Shown here piece after piece: positions 1 to 8,179 of a stretch of DNA of 64,000 nt. The notes beneath the pieces are model-generated. The model made no database searches. It was not told the DNA's origin and saw nothing but the letters and a program-made list of their open reading frames with translations. The position numbers and the translations under genes were made by a program. This DNA comes from UBA5195 sp034432755 (GTDB lineage Bacteria > Chloroflexota > Anaerolineae > Anaerolineales > Villigracilaceae). The stretch covers positions 43,580-107,579 of the forward strand of contig DAOUBQ010000046.1 of assembly GCA_034432755.1 (NCBI GenBank), written 5' to 3'. Within the stretch, counting starts at the first letter, position 1. Every line of letters starts with the position of its first letter.

Positions 1-721
1 GGGGCGGACTTAAATAATCTGCCTCGCCCAAAGCGTTCGTCACCAGCGCGCCCGCTTCCTCGGCAATCAACCCGCCAGCGGCCACGTCCCAGGGCTTGAG
101 AGAGATTTCCCAAAAGCCGTCGAAGCGACCGGCGGCCACATAACACAGGTCAATGGCGGCAGACCCCAGCCTGCGCACTCCCTGACTCCTTTTGGCAAAA
201 CGGACAAAATTGGCAAAGTTATCTTGCGCGGAGTTCCAGGCATCGTAAGGAAATCCGGTAACCAGCAGGCTTCTTTGCATTTCCGATTGCGATGAAGCGC
301 GCAGCCGCCGCGTTCCATTGAGATACGAACCTTTGCCGCGTTCGGCAGTGAACATCTCGTCGCGCATCGGGTCATAGATGGCGGCCAGAACAACCTGCCC
401 CTGATGGGCATAGGCAATTGACACGCAAAACATCGGGATGCCGTGCGCATAGTTCACTGTTCCGTCCAACGGGTCAATGTACCAGAGATGTTCTGCGGCG
501 CCGTTCGATGTCAGTCCCGATTCTTCGGCCAAGACGTTGTGACCAGGGAAAAGACGGCTAATTTCAGCGAGCAGGAATGCTTCCGAAGCACGGTCAACAT
601 CCGTCACCAAGTCAATGATGCCTTTGTAATCAATGTGGTTATCTTTTTCATAACCATCAGACAAAATTCGACCGGCCTGGCGCGCCATCCGATCCAGGTC
701 GGTCAGGGTGGGTCTATTCAT
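1..721 (-). CDS. Inositol monophosphatase family protein (3' part beyond the window)
   Basis: Mg-dependent phosphatase of the inositol monophosphatase family, which hydrolyses myo-inositol phosphates or related sugar or nucleotide phosphates. I translated it by hand from the ATG at 719-721; about 240 residues are present and the frame is still open at base 1. The metal-binding motif DPLDGTVNY is near residue 83, an acidic EES motif lies just before it, and the second signature WDVAAGGLIAEEAG is near residue 212. Only the last 20-30 residues of a usual 260-270-residue protein should be missing. The start is 2 nt after the stop of the response regulator gene, so the two are probably co-transcribed. 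The substrate cannot be told from sequence; SuhB-like roles are possible. Confidence 0.9.
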   Translation of the reverse strand, partial: MNRPTLTDLDRMARQAGRILSDGYEKDNHIDYKGIIDLVTDVDRASEAFLLAEISRLFPGHNVLAEESGLTSNGAAEHLWYIDPLDGTVNYAHGIPMFCVSIAYAHQGQVVLAAIYDPMRDEMFTAERGKGSYLNGTRRLRASSQSEMQRSLLVTGFPYDAWNSAQDNFANFVRFAKRSQGVRRLGSAAIDLCYVAAGRFDGFWEISLKPWDVAAGGLIAEEAGALVTNALGEADYLSPP

Positions 722-723
722 GG

Positions 724-1350
724 TTACTTTCCTGTTGCTTTGATTTCTTCGAGAGCGCGGTAGATTTCATCCAACTCAGACTGGATGTTCTCGCGGTCGT
801 TTTTAGCCTGCTGGAGCATGGCCTCGAAGGCCGGGCGTTGTTCTGGCGGCAGGGTGGGGATTAATCGCTCGGTGCGGGCAATTTGGGTGCTCTTGTGGCG
901 CAGTTTGTTTTCCAACCGGTCGCGATAACCCTGGTAAAAGTCCTTCGGATTAAGCGGTTCGGGGCCGGTAACCGGTTCCTGGGTCATAATCTCAGCAATG
1001 GTGAGCAAGAAATCTTCGGTGTCTATGGGTTTTTCGATAAAGCGCGTTGCGCCCAGGATGAGGGCAAATTTTTTATCTTCGGGGGTAACGTAGGTCGCCG
1101 AGAGAAAAATCACCGGAATTCGGCGGGTGGCCGGGTTGATGCGCAGTTTTTGTACGAAGGCATAGCCGTCCATTTTGGGCATCAGAATGTCAGTAATAAT
1201 CAAGACCGGCTTGACCTTTTCGACCATTTCCAGGCCTTCCAGGCCGTTACGGGCGCTGGCGACTTCATACCCCTTGAAACGCAGGGTAACTTCGAGTAAT
1301 TCCAGGACGTTGGCAACGTCTTCAACAACAAGGATGGGGCCGTTTCTCAT
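724..1350 (-). CDS. Response regulator: receiver domain with coiled-coil tail
   Basis: A 208-residue protein with an N-terminal CheY-like receiver (about residues 4-120). The conserved residues are present: acidic pair E10/D11, phospho-acceptor D54 in the TDILMPKMDGY motif, S84 and K107 in the EKP motif. The C-terminal 85 residues are charged, Gln/Glu/Arg-rich and probably helical or coiled-coil, with no DNA-binding domain that I recognise. It may therefore act by protein-protein contact rather than as a transcription factor. No histidine kinase is adjacent. It lies 2 nt upstream of the inositol monophosphatase gene, suggesting one transcript. The partner kinase and output are unknown. Confidence 0.88.
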   Translation of the reverse strand: MRNGPILVVEDVANVLELLEVTLRFKGYEVASARNGLEGLEMVEKVKPVLIITDILMPKMDGYAFVQKLRINPATRRIPVIFLSATYVTPEDKKFALILGATRFIEKPIDTEDFLLTIAEIMTQEPVTGPEPLNPKDFYQGYRDRLENKLRHKSTQIARTERLIPTLPPEQRPAFEAMLQQAKNDRENIQSELDEIYRALEEIKATGK

Positions 1351-1396
1351 GCGCTTATTTTACTCCGATTGTGAACAATCGTGATTAACGTTCCCG

Positions 1397-2296
1397 TTAA
1401 CCCGACCAAACCCTGCGCCCCAGGGCCGACACGGCCAACTCGACCGATAACACGGCGGTTGCGTTCTGCGCATCGAGGATGGGGTTGACTTCGACCAAGT
1501 CGAGGCCGATGAGGCTTCCCGTCTCGGCGACCAGCTCGCAGATCAGGTGAGCTTCGCGGTAGGTCAGGCCGCCAGGGACGGGGGTTCCGACGCCAGGGGC
1601 ATGACGCGGGTCGAGCGAATCCATGTCAAAGGAAAGAAAAATCCCATCCACCTCACGCGAGACGCGCTCAATGGCTTTTTCCAGCGCCTGCACCATGCCC
1701 AGGCGGTCAATTTGCTCCATGCCCATCACCATCACACCGGCCTGTTTCAAATTACGCTTCTCGCCGGGGTCGAGGTCACGTGCGCCGATGACGGCCACGC
1801 GTTGCGGGTTGATAACTGGCACAGGCTCGTTCCACAGCGCGGTCAGGCGCGGGTCGCCCAGCCCGCACAGAGCGGCCAGCGGCATGCCGTGAATATTGCC
1901 AGAAGGGGTGGTTTCAGCGGTGTTGAAATCGGCATGGGCATCAACCCAGATGACGCCCAATTTGCGGCCCCTGGCGGCCCCATGAATGGAGCCGAGCGCT
2001 ACGCTGTGGTCGCCGCCCAAAACAAGTGGGAAGTGGCCTGTTTGAAGCGAGGTCGCCACTGCCCCGGCCACCCGCCGCGCCATTGGCACAATGCATTCAA
2101 TGTATTTCAGTTTTGGCTCGCTGATTTTGCACATTTCTGCAATGGGGACTTCGATGTTGCCTTTATCTTCCACCGTGTAGCCAAGCGATTCAATCTTTTG
2201 CTGCAAGTGAGCGTAGCGGATGGCGCTGGGGCCCATATCTACGCCGCGCCGGTCTGCGCCCAGGTCAATGGGAACGCCGATAATGTCAATTTGCAT
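1397..2296 (-). CDS. rocF: Arginase
   Basis: Ureohydrolase that most likely splits arginine into ornithine and urea. The 299-residue product has the binuclear Mn ligands of the family: GGDHS (H97), DAHAD (D119, H121, D123) and SFDMDSLDP (D224, D226). The N-terminus (IIGVPIDLGADRRGVDMGPSAIR) is of the arginase rather than the agmatinase type. I chose the ATG at 2294-2296 because AGGAG lies 5-6 nt upstream; a longer frame begins 9 codons earlier without such a site. The next gene upstream is imidazolonepropionase, so a formiminoglutamase (HutG) role is a possible alternative, but the N-terminal motif argues for arginase. Confidence 0.9.
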   Translation of the reverse strand: MQIDIIGVPIDLGADRRGVDMGPSAIRYAHLQQKIESLGYTVEDKGNIEVPIAEMCKISEPKLKYIECIVPMARRVAGAVATSLQTGHFPLVLGGDHSVALGSIHGAARGRKLGVIWVDAHADFNTAETTPSGNIHGMPLAALCGLGDPRLTALWNEPVPVINPQRVAVIGARDLDPGEKRNLKQAGVMVMGMEQIDRLGMVQALEKAIERVSREVDGIFLSFDMDSLDPRHAPGVGTPVPGGLTYREAHLICELVAETGSLIGLDLVEVNPILDAQNATAVLSVELAVSALGRRVWSG

Positions 2297-2308
2297 GGGT
2301 TCTCCTGT

Positions 2309-2456
2309 AAAAAAAAGTGGCATAGCGCAAGATAATATTGTAGCGCAAGATAATATCTTGCGCTACACTGTTTGATAAAAAGTGGCGCGGCGCAAGATAA
2401 TATCTTGCGCTGCGCCATCTGATAAAAAGCGGCGCAACAATTCTCTTGTGCTACGC
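2309..2456. repeat. Tandem array of short palindromic units (GCGCAAGAT...ATCTTGCGC)
   Basis: About four units lie between arginase and hutI. The clearest hairpins are 2341-2365 (11-bp arms TAGCGCAAGAT, 3-nt loop AAT) and 2383-2417 (16-bp arms with one G-T pair, loop AAT). A truncated unit lies at 2321-2340 and a degenerate one at 2428-2455. Units are linked by GATAAAAAG(T/C)GG. Related palindromes recur elsewhere in the window (18828-18843, 29767-29787, 63864-63881). The array could act as a transcription terminator or mRNA stabiliser between the two genes, but no long T-run follows. Confidence 0.85.
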
Positions 2457-3725
2457 CGTCCGGTAATACCCCACATCCACCGAGTAGACACGCCCCTTTT
2501 TGATGACCTGCCGCACCAGGTTCGTGCCAAAGCGATAGCCCAGGTGACGGTAATCGGGAACAGACAGGATGAGCAGGTCGGCCTGTTTGCCGGGTTCAAG
2601 CGACCCGACCTTGTTCGCCATGCGAATGGCGTAAGCCGAGTTGATGGTGGAGGCGGCAATCGCCTGGGCGGGGGTGAGTTTCATCATGCGACAGGCCAGG
2701 GCAATCACGAATTGCATCGATTCGTTCCAGGTCGTGCCGGGATTGCAATCGGTTGCCAAGGCCAGGATGGCATTCGCCTCGATGAGTTTGTGGGCGGGGG
2801 TGTATTCGTGTTCGGCCAGCCCAAAGGGCGTGCAGGGCAGCGAAACGGCGACCGTTTCGGAGCGGCCCAAGGCTTCGATGTCGGCATCCGAGGTCTTGAC
2901 GAGATGGTCGGCAGAGACTGCGCCCAATTCGACCGCCAGCGAGGCCCCACCCAGGTTGTCGAACTCGTCGGCGTGGATTTTAAGTGGGAAGCCCAGGCTG
3001 CGGGCTTTTTGTAATATCTGGCGCGATTGGGCCAGGTTAAAGGCTTTGTTTTCGCAGAAAACATCCACAAACGGCAGGCGGCGGCCCGGCGCGTGCGTCT
3101 CCCACCATTGGCGCAAAATCGGGAGCATAGTCTCGCAAACCAGGTCGGTGTAGCCCTGCGGGTCATCTTTGAACTCTGGAGCGATGGCGTGCGCGCCCAG
3201 GAAGGTGGGGGCGATGTCCATGCGGCTTTCGTCTTCGAGCGAGAGCAGGGCTTTGAGTTGGCGCAGTTCGGTGGCGGTTTGCAGGCCATAGCCGGTCTTT
3301 GCTTCGACGGTAGTGGTGCCGTGCGCAAACATGCGAAAAATGCGCGGACGAGCCTGCGCCACCAGGGTTTCGATGCTGGCCGTGCGCGTCTGACGGACCG
3401 TGGAAAGGATGCCGCCACCTGCCGCGAGGATGTCGAGGTAAGGCATACCGGCCATTTTCATTTCAAACTCGGCGGCCCGGTCGCCGCCCCAAACGAGGTG
3501 GGTGTGCGGGTCCACAAAACCGGGCATGACCACGCAGCCGTAGGCATCGAGCAGCGGTTCGCCGGGGTAGGCGGCACGCAAGTCGGAAGTTTTGCCAGTT
3601 GCGACGATTTTTTCATCCCGAATCAGGACCGCGCCATCCTCAATGAGGCCGAGTCTGCCGAGGTCGCGGCCACGCTGCGGGCCGCCCGCAATGGTCAGGA
3701 GTTGGGAGGCGGAGTGGATAAGCAT
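2451..3725 (-). CDS. hutI: Imidazolonepropionase
   Basis: Third enzyme of histidine degradation: hydrolyses 4-imidazolone-5-propanoate to N-formimino-glutamate in the cytoplasm. The 424-residue protein has the amidohydrolase layout: N-terminal beta-sandwich, metal-binding VDPHTH (H74, H76), the AKTGYGL segment, KIHADEFD, the SADHL histidine, and LATDCNPGT with the metal/catalytic Asp. Length fits the family (400-420). No hutU or hutH is in the window, so the rest of the pathway must be elsewhere. It lies upstream of the arginase gene on the same strand, separated by a palindromic repeat array, which suggests an amino-acid catabolism group. Confidence 0.95.
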   Translation of the reverse strand: MLIHSASQLLTIAGGPQRGRDLGRLGLIEDGAVLIRDEKIVATGKTSDLRAAYPGEPLLDAYGCVVMPGFVDPHTHLVWGGDRAAEFEMKMAGMPYLDILAAGGGILSTVRQTRTASIETLVAQARPRIFRMFAHGTTTVEAKTGYGLQTATELRQLKALLSLEDESRMDIAPTFLGAHAIAPEFKDDPQGYTDLVCETMLPILRQWWETHAPGRRLPFVDVFCENKAFNLAQSRQILQKARSLGFPLKIHADEFDNLGGASLAVELGAVSADHLVKTSDADIEALGRSETVAVSLPCTPFGLAEHEYTPAHKLIEANAILALATDCNPGTTWNESMQFVIALACRMMKLTPAQAIAASTINSAYAIRMANKVGSLEPGKQADLLILSVPDYRHLGYRFGTNLVRQVIKKGRVYSVDVGYYRTA

Positions 3726-3751
3726 ATTCCAATGTTAGTCCAGATGGTTAT

Positions 3752-4120
3752 TCAGGCCAGAGGCTCGTCAAAGCGCTGAATTTCAAGTAAATACCCGTTG
3801 GGGTCTTTGAAAAAGAAGTGATAAATGCCGTATTGGGGGTTGTGAGCAGGCGGTTTTACAATTTCTACGCCCTGCGCTTTCAGCCGTTCATGCCAACCCT
3901 CCACATCGTTCGTGACCAGAGTGGCGATTACGCCCTGTGGGCTGGCCGGTTCGAGGTGGGCGCAAAAACCGAGGTAGCCATTGGCGCTGATTTTGTAGAT
4001 GCGACAGACGGCCTGGTTGCGTGCCAGCGGCAGAGATAAGATGCGTTCATAGAACGCAGCAGTCGCTGCCAGGTCGGCGGTATGCAGGAAGATGACGAAC
4101 TGCTCGAAAGGCGGATTCAT
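3752..4120 (-). CDS. VOC (glyoxalase/dioxygenase superfamily) protein
   Basis: A 122-residue single-module protein of the vicinal oxygen chelate superfamily. Seen: the N-terminal beta strand with DLAATAAFYERIL, the middle strand GYLGFCAH, and the C-terminal IYHFFFKDPNGYLLEIQRF, whose final Glu is a usual metal ligand. The substrate cannot be assigned; lyase, dioxygenase and resistance functions all share this fold. The start ATG at 4118-4120 overlaps the stop of the upstream membrane-protein gene (ATGA), indicating translational coupling. A longer in-frame extension into the upstream gene reads as shadow and was not used. Confidence 0.85.
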   Translation of the reverse strand: MNPPFEQFVIFLHTADLAATAAFYERILSLPLARNQAVCRIYKISANGYLGFCAHLEPASPQGVIATLVTNDVEGWHERLKAQGVEIVKPPAHNPQYGIYHFFFKDPNGYLLEIQRFDEPLA

Positions 4121-4716
4121 CGTTTGTCGAGTGACAGGAACCAGCGGGTCAGGAAAAAGGCGGACAGCAGGACGAGAAGGTTGAGAATAACGAAGAACGA
4201 AATGACGCCCGTCAATCCTGAGTTGAAAATCGGCGAGGGCGGCGGGTGCATGATATAAGCGGCATTCGAGAAGGCATAGCGCAGAACGATGATGAAAAGT
4301 GCGTTGGAGGCAGCCGTATAGGGTGGACGGTTGATGAGCCACAGGCCGATTTGCAACAGGACGCCGACAACGGCAAAGGTCAGCGCCAACCGAAAGCGCG
4401 GCTCGGCCAGGAACAGCCCGTTCCAGTTGGTCTGCATGGCAAGCAGGGAAAGCGGCAGATAGGTGACCCAAAAGACCATGCCGCTGCGCCCGAGCGCGGT
4501 TGACCAGCGATAAAACACGGGGTTGTTGTTGAGCAGGGCCAGAAAACCGGTGAGGCCCGCCAAGACCAGCGCGGCTTCGGCGGCCAGCACCCAGGCGCCA
4601 TGAATGTAGACGTAGCGCACATTCGCGCCGAGCGACTTCTCTTCGGGGCCCAATAGAGCGGCAAGGCCAATGACTGCAAGGGTGAGAAAGAAAAATAAGA
4701 GAGGAGATTTTTTCAT
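4117..4716 (-). CDS. Polytopic membrane protein, weakly CcmC-like
   Basis: A 199-residue hydrophobic protein with about five predicted membrane helices (roughly residues 5-22, 40-62, 78-94, 107-126, 165-190). I do not recognise a firm family. The segment VRYVYIHGAWV near residue 33 resembles the R-x-x-Y-x-H-x-P-x-A-W segment around the first haem-binding region of CcmC-type cytochrome c assembly proteins, but the WD signature of that family is absent, so this is only a hint. It is translationally coupled to the VOC gene and starts 7 nt after the stop of the IPP isomerase gene, so the three form one operon. Confidence 0.75.
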   Translation of the reverse strand: MKKSPLLFFFLTLAVIGLAALLGPEEKSLGANVRYVYIHGAWVLAAEAALVLAGLTGFLALLNNNPVFYRWSTALGRSGMVFWVTYLPLSLLAMQTNWNGLFLAEPRFRLALTFAVVGVLLQIGLWLINRPPYTAASNALFIIVLRYAFSNAAYIMHPPPSPIFNSGLTGVISFFVILNLLVLLSAFFLTRWFLSLDKR

Positions 4717-4723
4717 GGGGAAA

Positions 4724-5749
4724 TTATACCCCCACCAGTTTGCCGGGCAGTTCGTTAAGCGTCCCAGCCCCGGCGCAGAACATGGTGACCTGAAGTTGCC
4801 GCCGGGTGAGTTTCATCATCGCAACAGCATTTTCGGTGGAGATGGCGGCTGCCTTGAGGAATTGCCCGGCCATGCCGCCTAACGAGGCCCCCAGGGCCAG
4901 GCATTTGGCAATCTCCAGGCCATCTTTGAGGCCGCCGCTGGCGAAAATGGTCATGTTTGGGGCTGCCTTGCGAACCAGGCCAATCGATTCAGCCGTAGGG
5001 ATGCCCCAGCCGACGAAGGTGGCTGCCAGATTGCGGAGGAATTCATCGGGCGCGCGATACATTTCAACCTGCGACCAACTCGTTCCGCCTGCCCCGGCCA
5101 CGTCAATAGCTGCCACGCCGCATTCGGCCAGGATTTTGGCTGTCCGCTCAGAAATGCCCCAGCCGACTTCTTTGGCAATGACTGGCACGTCCAGTTTTTT
5201 GCACACCTGTTCGATTTTTTTTGCCAGCCCCTTCCAGTTTACATCGCCGCCGTGCTGTACGGCTTCTTGAAGGGGGTTCAGGTGCAGGTAAAGTGCGTCG
5301 GCTTCAATCATCTCTACGGCGCGCTGGCACTGCTCGAGCCCGTAACCATAATTGAGTTGTACCGCGCCCAGGTTGGCAAACAGCAGGATGTCGGGAGCAA
5401 CTTTCCGTACGCGGAACGAATCGGCCTGCTCGGGGTGTTCAATGGCGGCCCGCTGGCTGCCCACGCCCATTGCCAGGCCGCATTCTTGGGCTGCTTCGGC
5501 CAGGCGCATGTTAATCGAACCGGCATCCTTTGTCCCGCCGGTCATGGAGCTGACCAGGATGGGAGCCTGTAATTGCTTGCCAAACAGGCTGAGGCGGGTA
5601 TCTACCTCGTCCAAATCTAATTCGGGTAAGGCCTCGTGGATGAAATACACATTCTCCAGCCCGGTGGTCAATGCCGAGCGCACATTCCGCTCCAAATTGA
5701 TTTTGATGTGGTCGTCTTTTCGTTCGGTAATTGGCGCAACTTTTGACAT
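4724..5749 (-). CDS. fni: Type 2 isopentenyl-diphosphate delta-isomerase
   Basis: FMN- and NAD(P)H-dependent enzyme that interconverts isopentenyl and dimethylallyl diphosphate, supplying isoprenoid and carotenoid synthesis. The 341-residue protein carries the N-terminal RKDDHI motif, SSMTGGT, GVGSQRAA, LHLNPLQE (substrate-binding), VIAKEVGWG and the C-terminal FMN-phosphate site ASGGLKDGLEIAKCLALGA. I placed the start at the ATG at 5747-5749, with AGGA about 10 nt upstream; the frame extends 38 further codons but that part has no family similarity. The gene is divergent from acpP, with about 100 nt shared upstream. Confidence 0.95.
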   Translation of the reverse strand: MSKVAPITERKDDHIKINLERNVRSALTTGLENVYFIHEALPELDLDEVDTRLSLFGKQLQAPILVSSMTGGTKDAGSINMRLAEAAQECGLAMGVGSQRAAIEHPEQADSFRVRKVAPDILLFANLGAVQLNYGYGLEQCQRAVEMIEADALYLHLNPLQEAVQHGGDVNWKGLAKKIEQVCKKLDVPVIAKEVGWGISERTAKILAECGVAAIDVAGAGGTSWSQVEMYRAPDEFLRNLAATFVGWGIPTAESIGLVRKAAPNMTIFASGGLKDGLEIAKCLALGASLGGMAGQFLKAAAISTENAVAMMKLTRRQLQVTMFCAGAGTLNELPGKLVGV

Positions 5750-5852
5750 GGGTTTGTGTTCCTGTGTAGTGAAATGCGTGGTGGCAAAGGCATCCGAAGT
5801 GGTGTAAAATGTCCCCTGCGTAAAAAAACGTTGAACCCTACAGGAGGAAGTT
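5750..5852. promoter_or_regulatory. Divergent promoter region, fni / acpP
   Basis: A 103-nt region between two divergent starts. For acpP a TAAAAT box is visible around 5806-5811, about 40 nt upstream of the start. AGGAGG lies 5 nt before the acpP ATG. No convincing -35 element or operator was seen, so this rests mostly on gene layout. Confidence 0.4.
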
Positions 5853-6086
5853 ATGTCTGACACTTATTCTGAAATCAAGGCTATCATCGTTGATTTGCTC
5901 GGTGTGGATGAGAGCAAGGTCACGATGGAAGCCCGTTTCCGCGAAGACCTGGAAGCCGATTCGCTCGACCTGGTGGAACTCATCATGGCTTTTGAGGACA
6001 AATTCGGCGCGGAAATCTCTGATGAAGACGCCCAGAAGATTACCACCGTGGGCGAGGCTGTCAAGTACATCGAAAGCCACAAGTAA
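5853..6086 (+). CDS. acpP: Acyl carrier protein
   Basis: Carrier of growing fatty-acid chains as thioesters on a 4'-phosphopantetheine arm. The 77-residue acidic protein has the DSLDLVELIM motif with Ser37 as the attachment residue, and the typical helix pattern (FREDLEAD before it, DEDAQKITTVGEAV after it). A strong AGGAGG site 5 nt upstream supports the start. The gene stands alone between fni and the sucCD operon rather than in a fab cluster, so it could serve fatty-acid synthesis generally or a specialised pathway; AcpP is the simplest reading. Confidence 0.93.
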   Translation: MSDTYSEIKAIIVDLLGVDESKVTMEARFREDLEADSLDLVELIMAFEDKFGAEISDEDAQKITTVGEAVKYIESHK

Positions 6087-6105
6087 TCTGGAGGTATTAT
6101 ACATT

Positions 6106-6169
6106 GTAGGACAGGTCTGAGACCTGTCCTACGCGTTTGTATTAAGGAAAGACAGGTCTGAGACCTGTC
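6106..6169. terminator. Two copies of a GGACAGGTCT palindrome, probable two-way terminator
   Basis: Between the converging acpP and sucD genes. Copy 1 (6106-6132) has perfect 13-nt arms GTAGGACAGGTCT around a single G. Copy 2 (6151-6169) repeats the inner arms GACAGGTCT. A T-rich stretch (6171-6184) follows on the plus strand. The placement between two convergent stops fits transcription termination for both; the duplicated core suggests a dispersed repeat recruited for this. Confidence 0.65.
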
Positions 6170-6177
6170 CTTCTTAT

Positions 6178-7038
6178 TTATTTTAGCAACGACGGGATTT
6201 CTTCGGGATGTTTGGCGACTTTGACACCAGCCGCCTCAAGCGCTTTGATTTTGGCTTCGGCTGTCCCCTCGCCGCCTTCGACGATGGCCCCGGCGTGGCC
6301 CATGCGCTTGCCTGGGGGCGCGGTTTGCCCGGCGATGAAGCCAACGACGGGTTTGGTCATCTTGGTGGCGATGAATTCGGCCGCTTTCTCCTCGTCCGTG
6401 CCGCCGATTTCGCCAATCATGACCACTTTATCAGTGTGAGGGTCATCTTCGAACATTTGCAGCACGTCAATGTGATTCGTGCCATTGACCGGGTCGCCGC
6501 CGATGCCCACGCAGGTACTTGCGCCCATGCCCATCTGCTTGAGCGCGTATAACACTTCGTAAGTCAGCGTGCCAGAGCGCGAGACGATGCCCACGTTGCC
6601 GGGGATGGCGATGTTGCCGGGGATGATGCCCACTTTGGCTTCACCAGGGGTCAGCAGGCCAGGGCAGTTTGGGCCGAGCAGGCGCACGCCCTTCTGGTCA
6701 ATGTAGTTACGCACGCGCATCATATCGCTGACCGGGATGCCCTCGGTGATGCAGACGATGAAGGGGATGCCGGCATCAGCGGCCTCGAAGATGGAATCAG
6801 CGGCGAAGCGCGCCGGGACGAAGATGATGCTGGTATTTGCGCCGGTGGCTTCGGCGGCAATTTTGACCGAGTCGAAGACCGGAATTTTGTCATCCACCCA
6901 CTGGCCACCTTTGCCAGGCGTGACGCCGGCCACCACATTGGTGCCGTAGGCAACCATTTGACGGGTGTGGAAGAGGCCTTCGCTTCCGGTAATGCCCTGC
7001 ACGAGCAGGCGGGTATCTTTGTTGACCAGGATGCTCAT
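6178..7038 (-). CDS. sucD: Succinyl-CoA synthetase (ADP-forming), alpha subunit
   Basis: Alpha subunit of the TCA-cycle enzyme that makes ATP or GTP from succinyl-CoA. The 286-residue protein has the CoA-binding Rossmann fold (VQGITGSEG, GVTPGKGG), LLGPNCPG, and the phosphohistidine site GHAGAIVEGGEGTAEAK near residue 246. The ATG at 7036-7038 was chosen because AGGAG lies 9 nt upstream and the protein then begins at the family N-terminus MSILVNKDTRLLVQG. It follows sucC by 4 nt, so both are co-translated in the 1:1 ratio of the complex. A malate-CoA ligase alternative cannot be excluded but nothing here favours it. Confidence 0.95.
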   Translation of the reverse strand: MSILVNKDTRLLVQGITGSEGLFHTRQMVAYGTNVVAGVTPGKGGQWVDDKIPVFDSVKIAAEATGANTSIIFVPARFAADSIFEAADAGIPFIVCITEGIPVSDMMRVRNYIDQKGVRLLGPNCPGLLTPGEAKVGIIPGNIAIPGNVGIVSRSGTLTYEVLYALKQMGMGASTCVGIGGDPVNGTNHIDVLQMFEDDPHTDKVVMIGEIGGTDEEKAAEFIATKMTKPVVGFIAGQTAPPGKRMGHAGAIVEGGEGTAEAKIKALEAAGVKVAKHPEEIPSLLK

Positions 7039-7042
7039 GGGA

Positions 7043-8179
7043 TTAAGCTCCTTTCGCAGCGGCGACGGCCTTTTGGGCAGCATCAGCCAGGGTTTCGGCG
7101 GTGATCATGTTGGCGTTTGCCAGCAGGGCGCGGCCTTCTTCGTAATTTGTGCCAACCAGGCGCACTACCATTGGCACGCTGGGTTTGACTTCTTCCATGG
7201 CAGTAATCAGGCCACGGGCCACTTCGTCACAGCGCGTGATGCCGCCAAAGATGTTGATGAGAATGGCTCTCACGTTGGGGTCGGCCAGGATGATGCGCAT
7301 GGCTGCGGCGACTTTTTCGGCACCCGCGCCGCCGCCAATATCGAGAAAATTGGCCGGTTCGCCGCCGAAGAATTTCAGGATGTCCATGGAGGCCATCGCC
7401 AGGCCGGCGCCATTGACCATGCAGCCAATGTTGCCATCCAGTTTGATGAAGGTCAGGCCGTATTTGCGGGCTTCCACTTCAGAGGGGGCGTCTTCGTCGG
7501 TATCGCGCATTTCCGAAAGGTCAGGATGGCGGAAGAGGGCGTTATCATCAATGAGCATTTTGCCGTCGAGCGCCACCAAGCGTTTATCTTTGCTGATGAT
7601 GAGCGGGTTGATTTCGGACAGGGTAGCGTCGTTGTCAACGTAGGCCTGCCATAGGCCTTTGAGGATTTCACCAAAGGATTTCCAGTATTCGCGCGGCAGG
7701 TCAATTCCGGCGGCGATGTCACGAGTCTGATAATCTTTGATGCCTAGCAAGGGGTTGACGTGAACTTTGATGATTTTTTCGGGATTGGTGCGGGCAACTT
7801 CTTCGATTTCTACGCCCCCAGCGGCGGAACACATGATGACGGGTTTTTTGGCGGCCCGGTCGTTGGTGATGCCGAGGTAAATTTCCTGTTCGATGGCGGC
7901 GGCTTCATCTACTAATACTTTGCGCACTGGCAGCCCTTTGATTTCCATGGACAGAATTTGGGTGGCAAGCAGTTCGGCTTCTTGCGGGTCTTTGGCGACT
8001 TTAATGCCGCCGGCTTTGCCGCGTCCGCCAACCAACACCTGCGATTTAATAACAACGCGGCCACCGAGCTCTTCAGCAATATGCCTTGCCTCGCTTGCGG
8101 TCGCCGCCACTCTCCCTTTGGGGATGGGTATCCCATAGCGGGAGAAAATCTGTTTGGACTGATATTCGTGGAGCTTCAT
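7043..8179 (-). CDS. sucC: Succinyl-CoA synthetase (ADP-forming), beta subunit
   Basis: Beta subunit carrying the nucleotide site of succinyl-CoA synthetase. The 378-residue protein has the N-terminal ATP-grasp domain (MKLHEYQSKQIFSRYGIP; VIKSQVLVGGRGKAGG) and the C-terminal ligase domain with NGAGLAMASMD, GGGAGAEKV and NIFGGITRCDEVARG. A GTG three codons upstream is in frame, but GGAG is about 10 nt from the ATG at 8177-8179 and almost touches the GTG, so I use the ATG. First gene of the sucCD operon; its promoter must lie in the 263-nt gap upstream. Confidence 0.95.
   Translation of the reverse strand: MKLHEYQSKQIFSRYGIPIPKGRVAATASEARHIAEELGGRVVIKSQVLVGGRGKAGGIKVAKDPQEAELLATQILSMEIKGLPVRKVLVDEAAAIEQEIYLGITNDRAAKKPVIMCSAAGGVEIEEVARTNPEKIIKVHVNPLLGIKDYQTRDIAAGIDLPREYWKSFGEILKGLWQAYVDNDATLSEINPLIISKDKRLVALDGKMLIDDNALFRHPDLSEMRDTDEDAPSEVEARKYGLTFIKLDGNIGCMVNGAGLAMASMDILKFFGGEPANFLDIGGGAGAEKVAAAMRIILADPNVRAILINIFGGITRCDEVARGLITAMEEVKPSVPMVVRLVGTNYEEGRALLANANMITAETLADAAQKAVAAAKGA

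Noticed and set aside
67..450. A minus-strand open frame of 127 residues in the first 450 bases
   Set aside because: It is a shadow of the inositol monophosphatase gene in another frame; the real frame carries both family motifs and runs to base 1.
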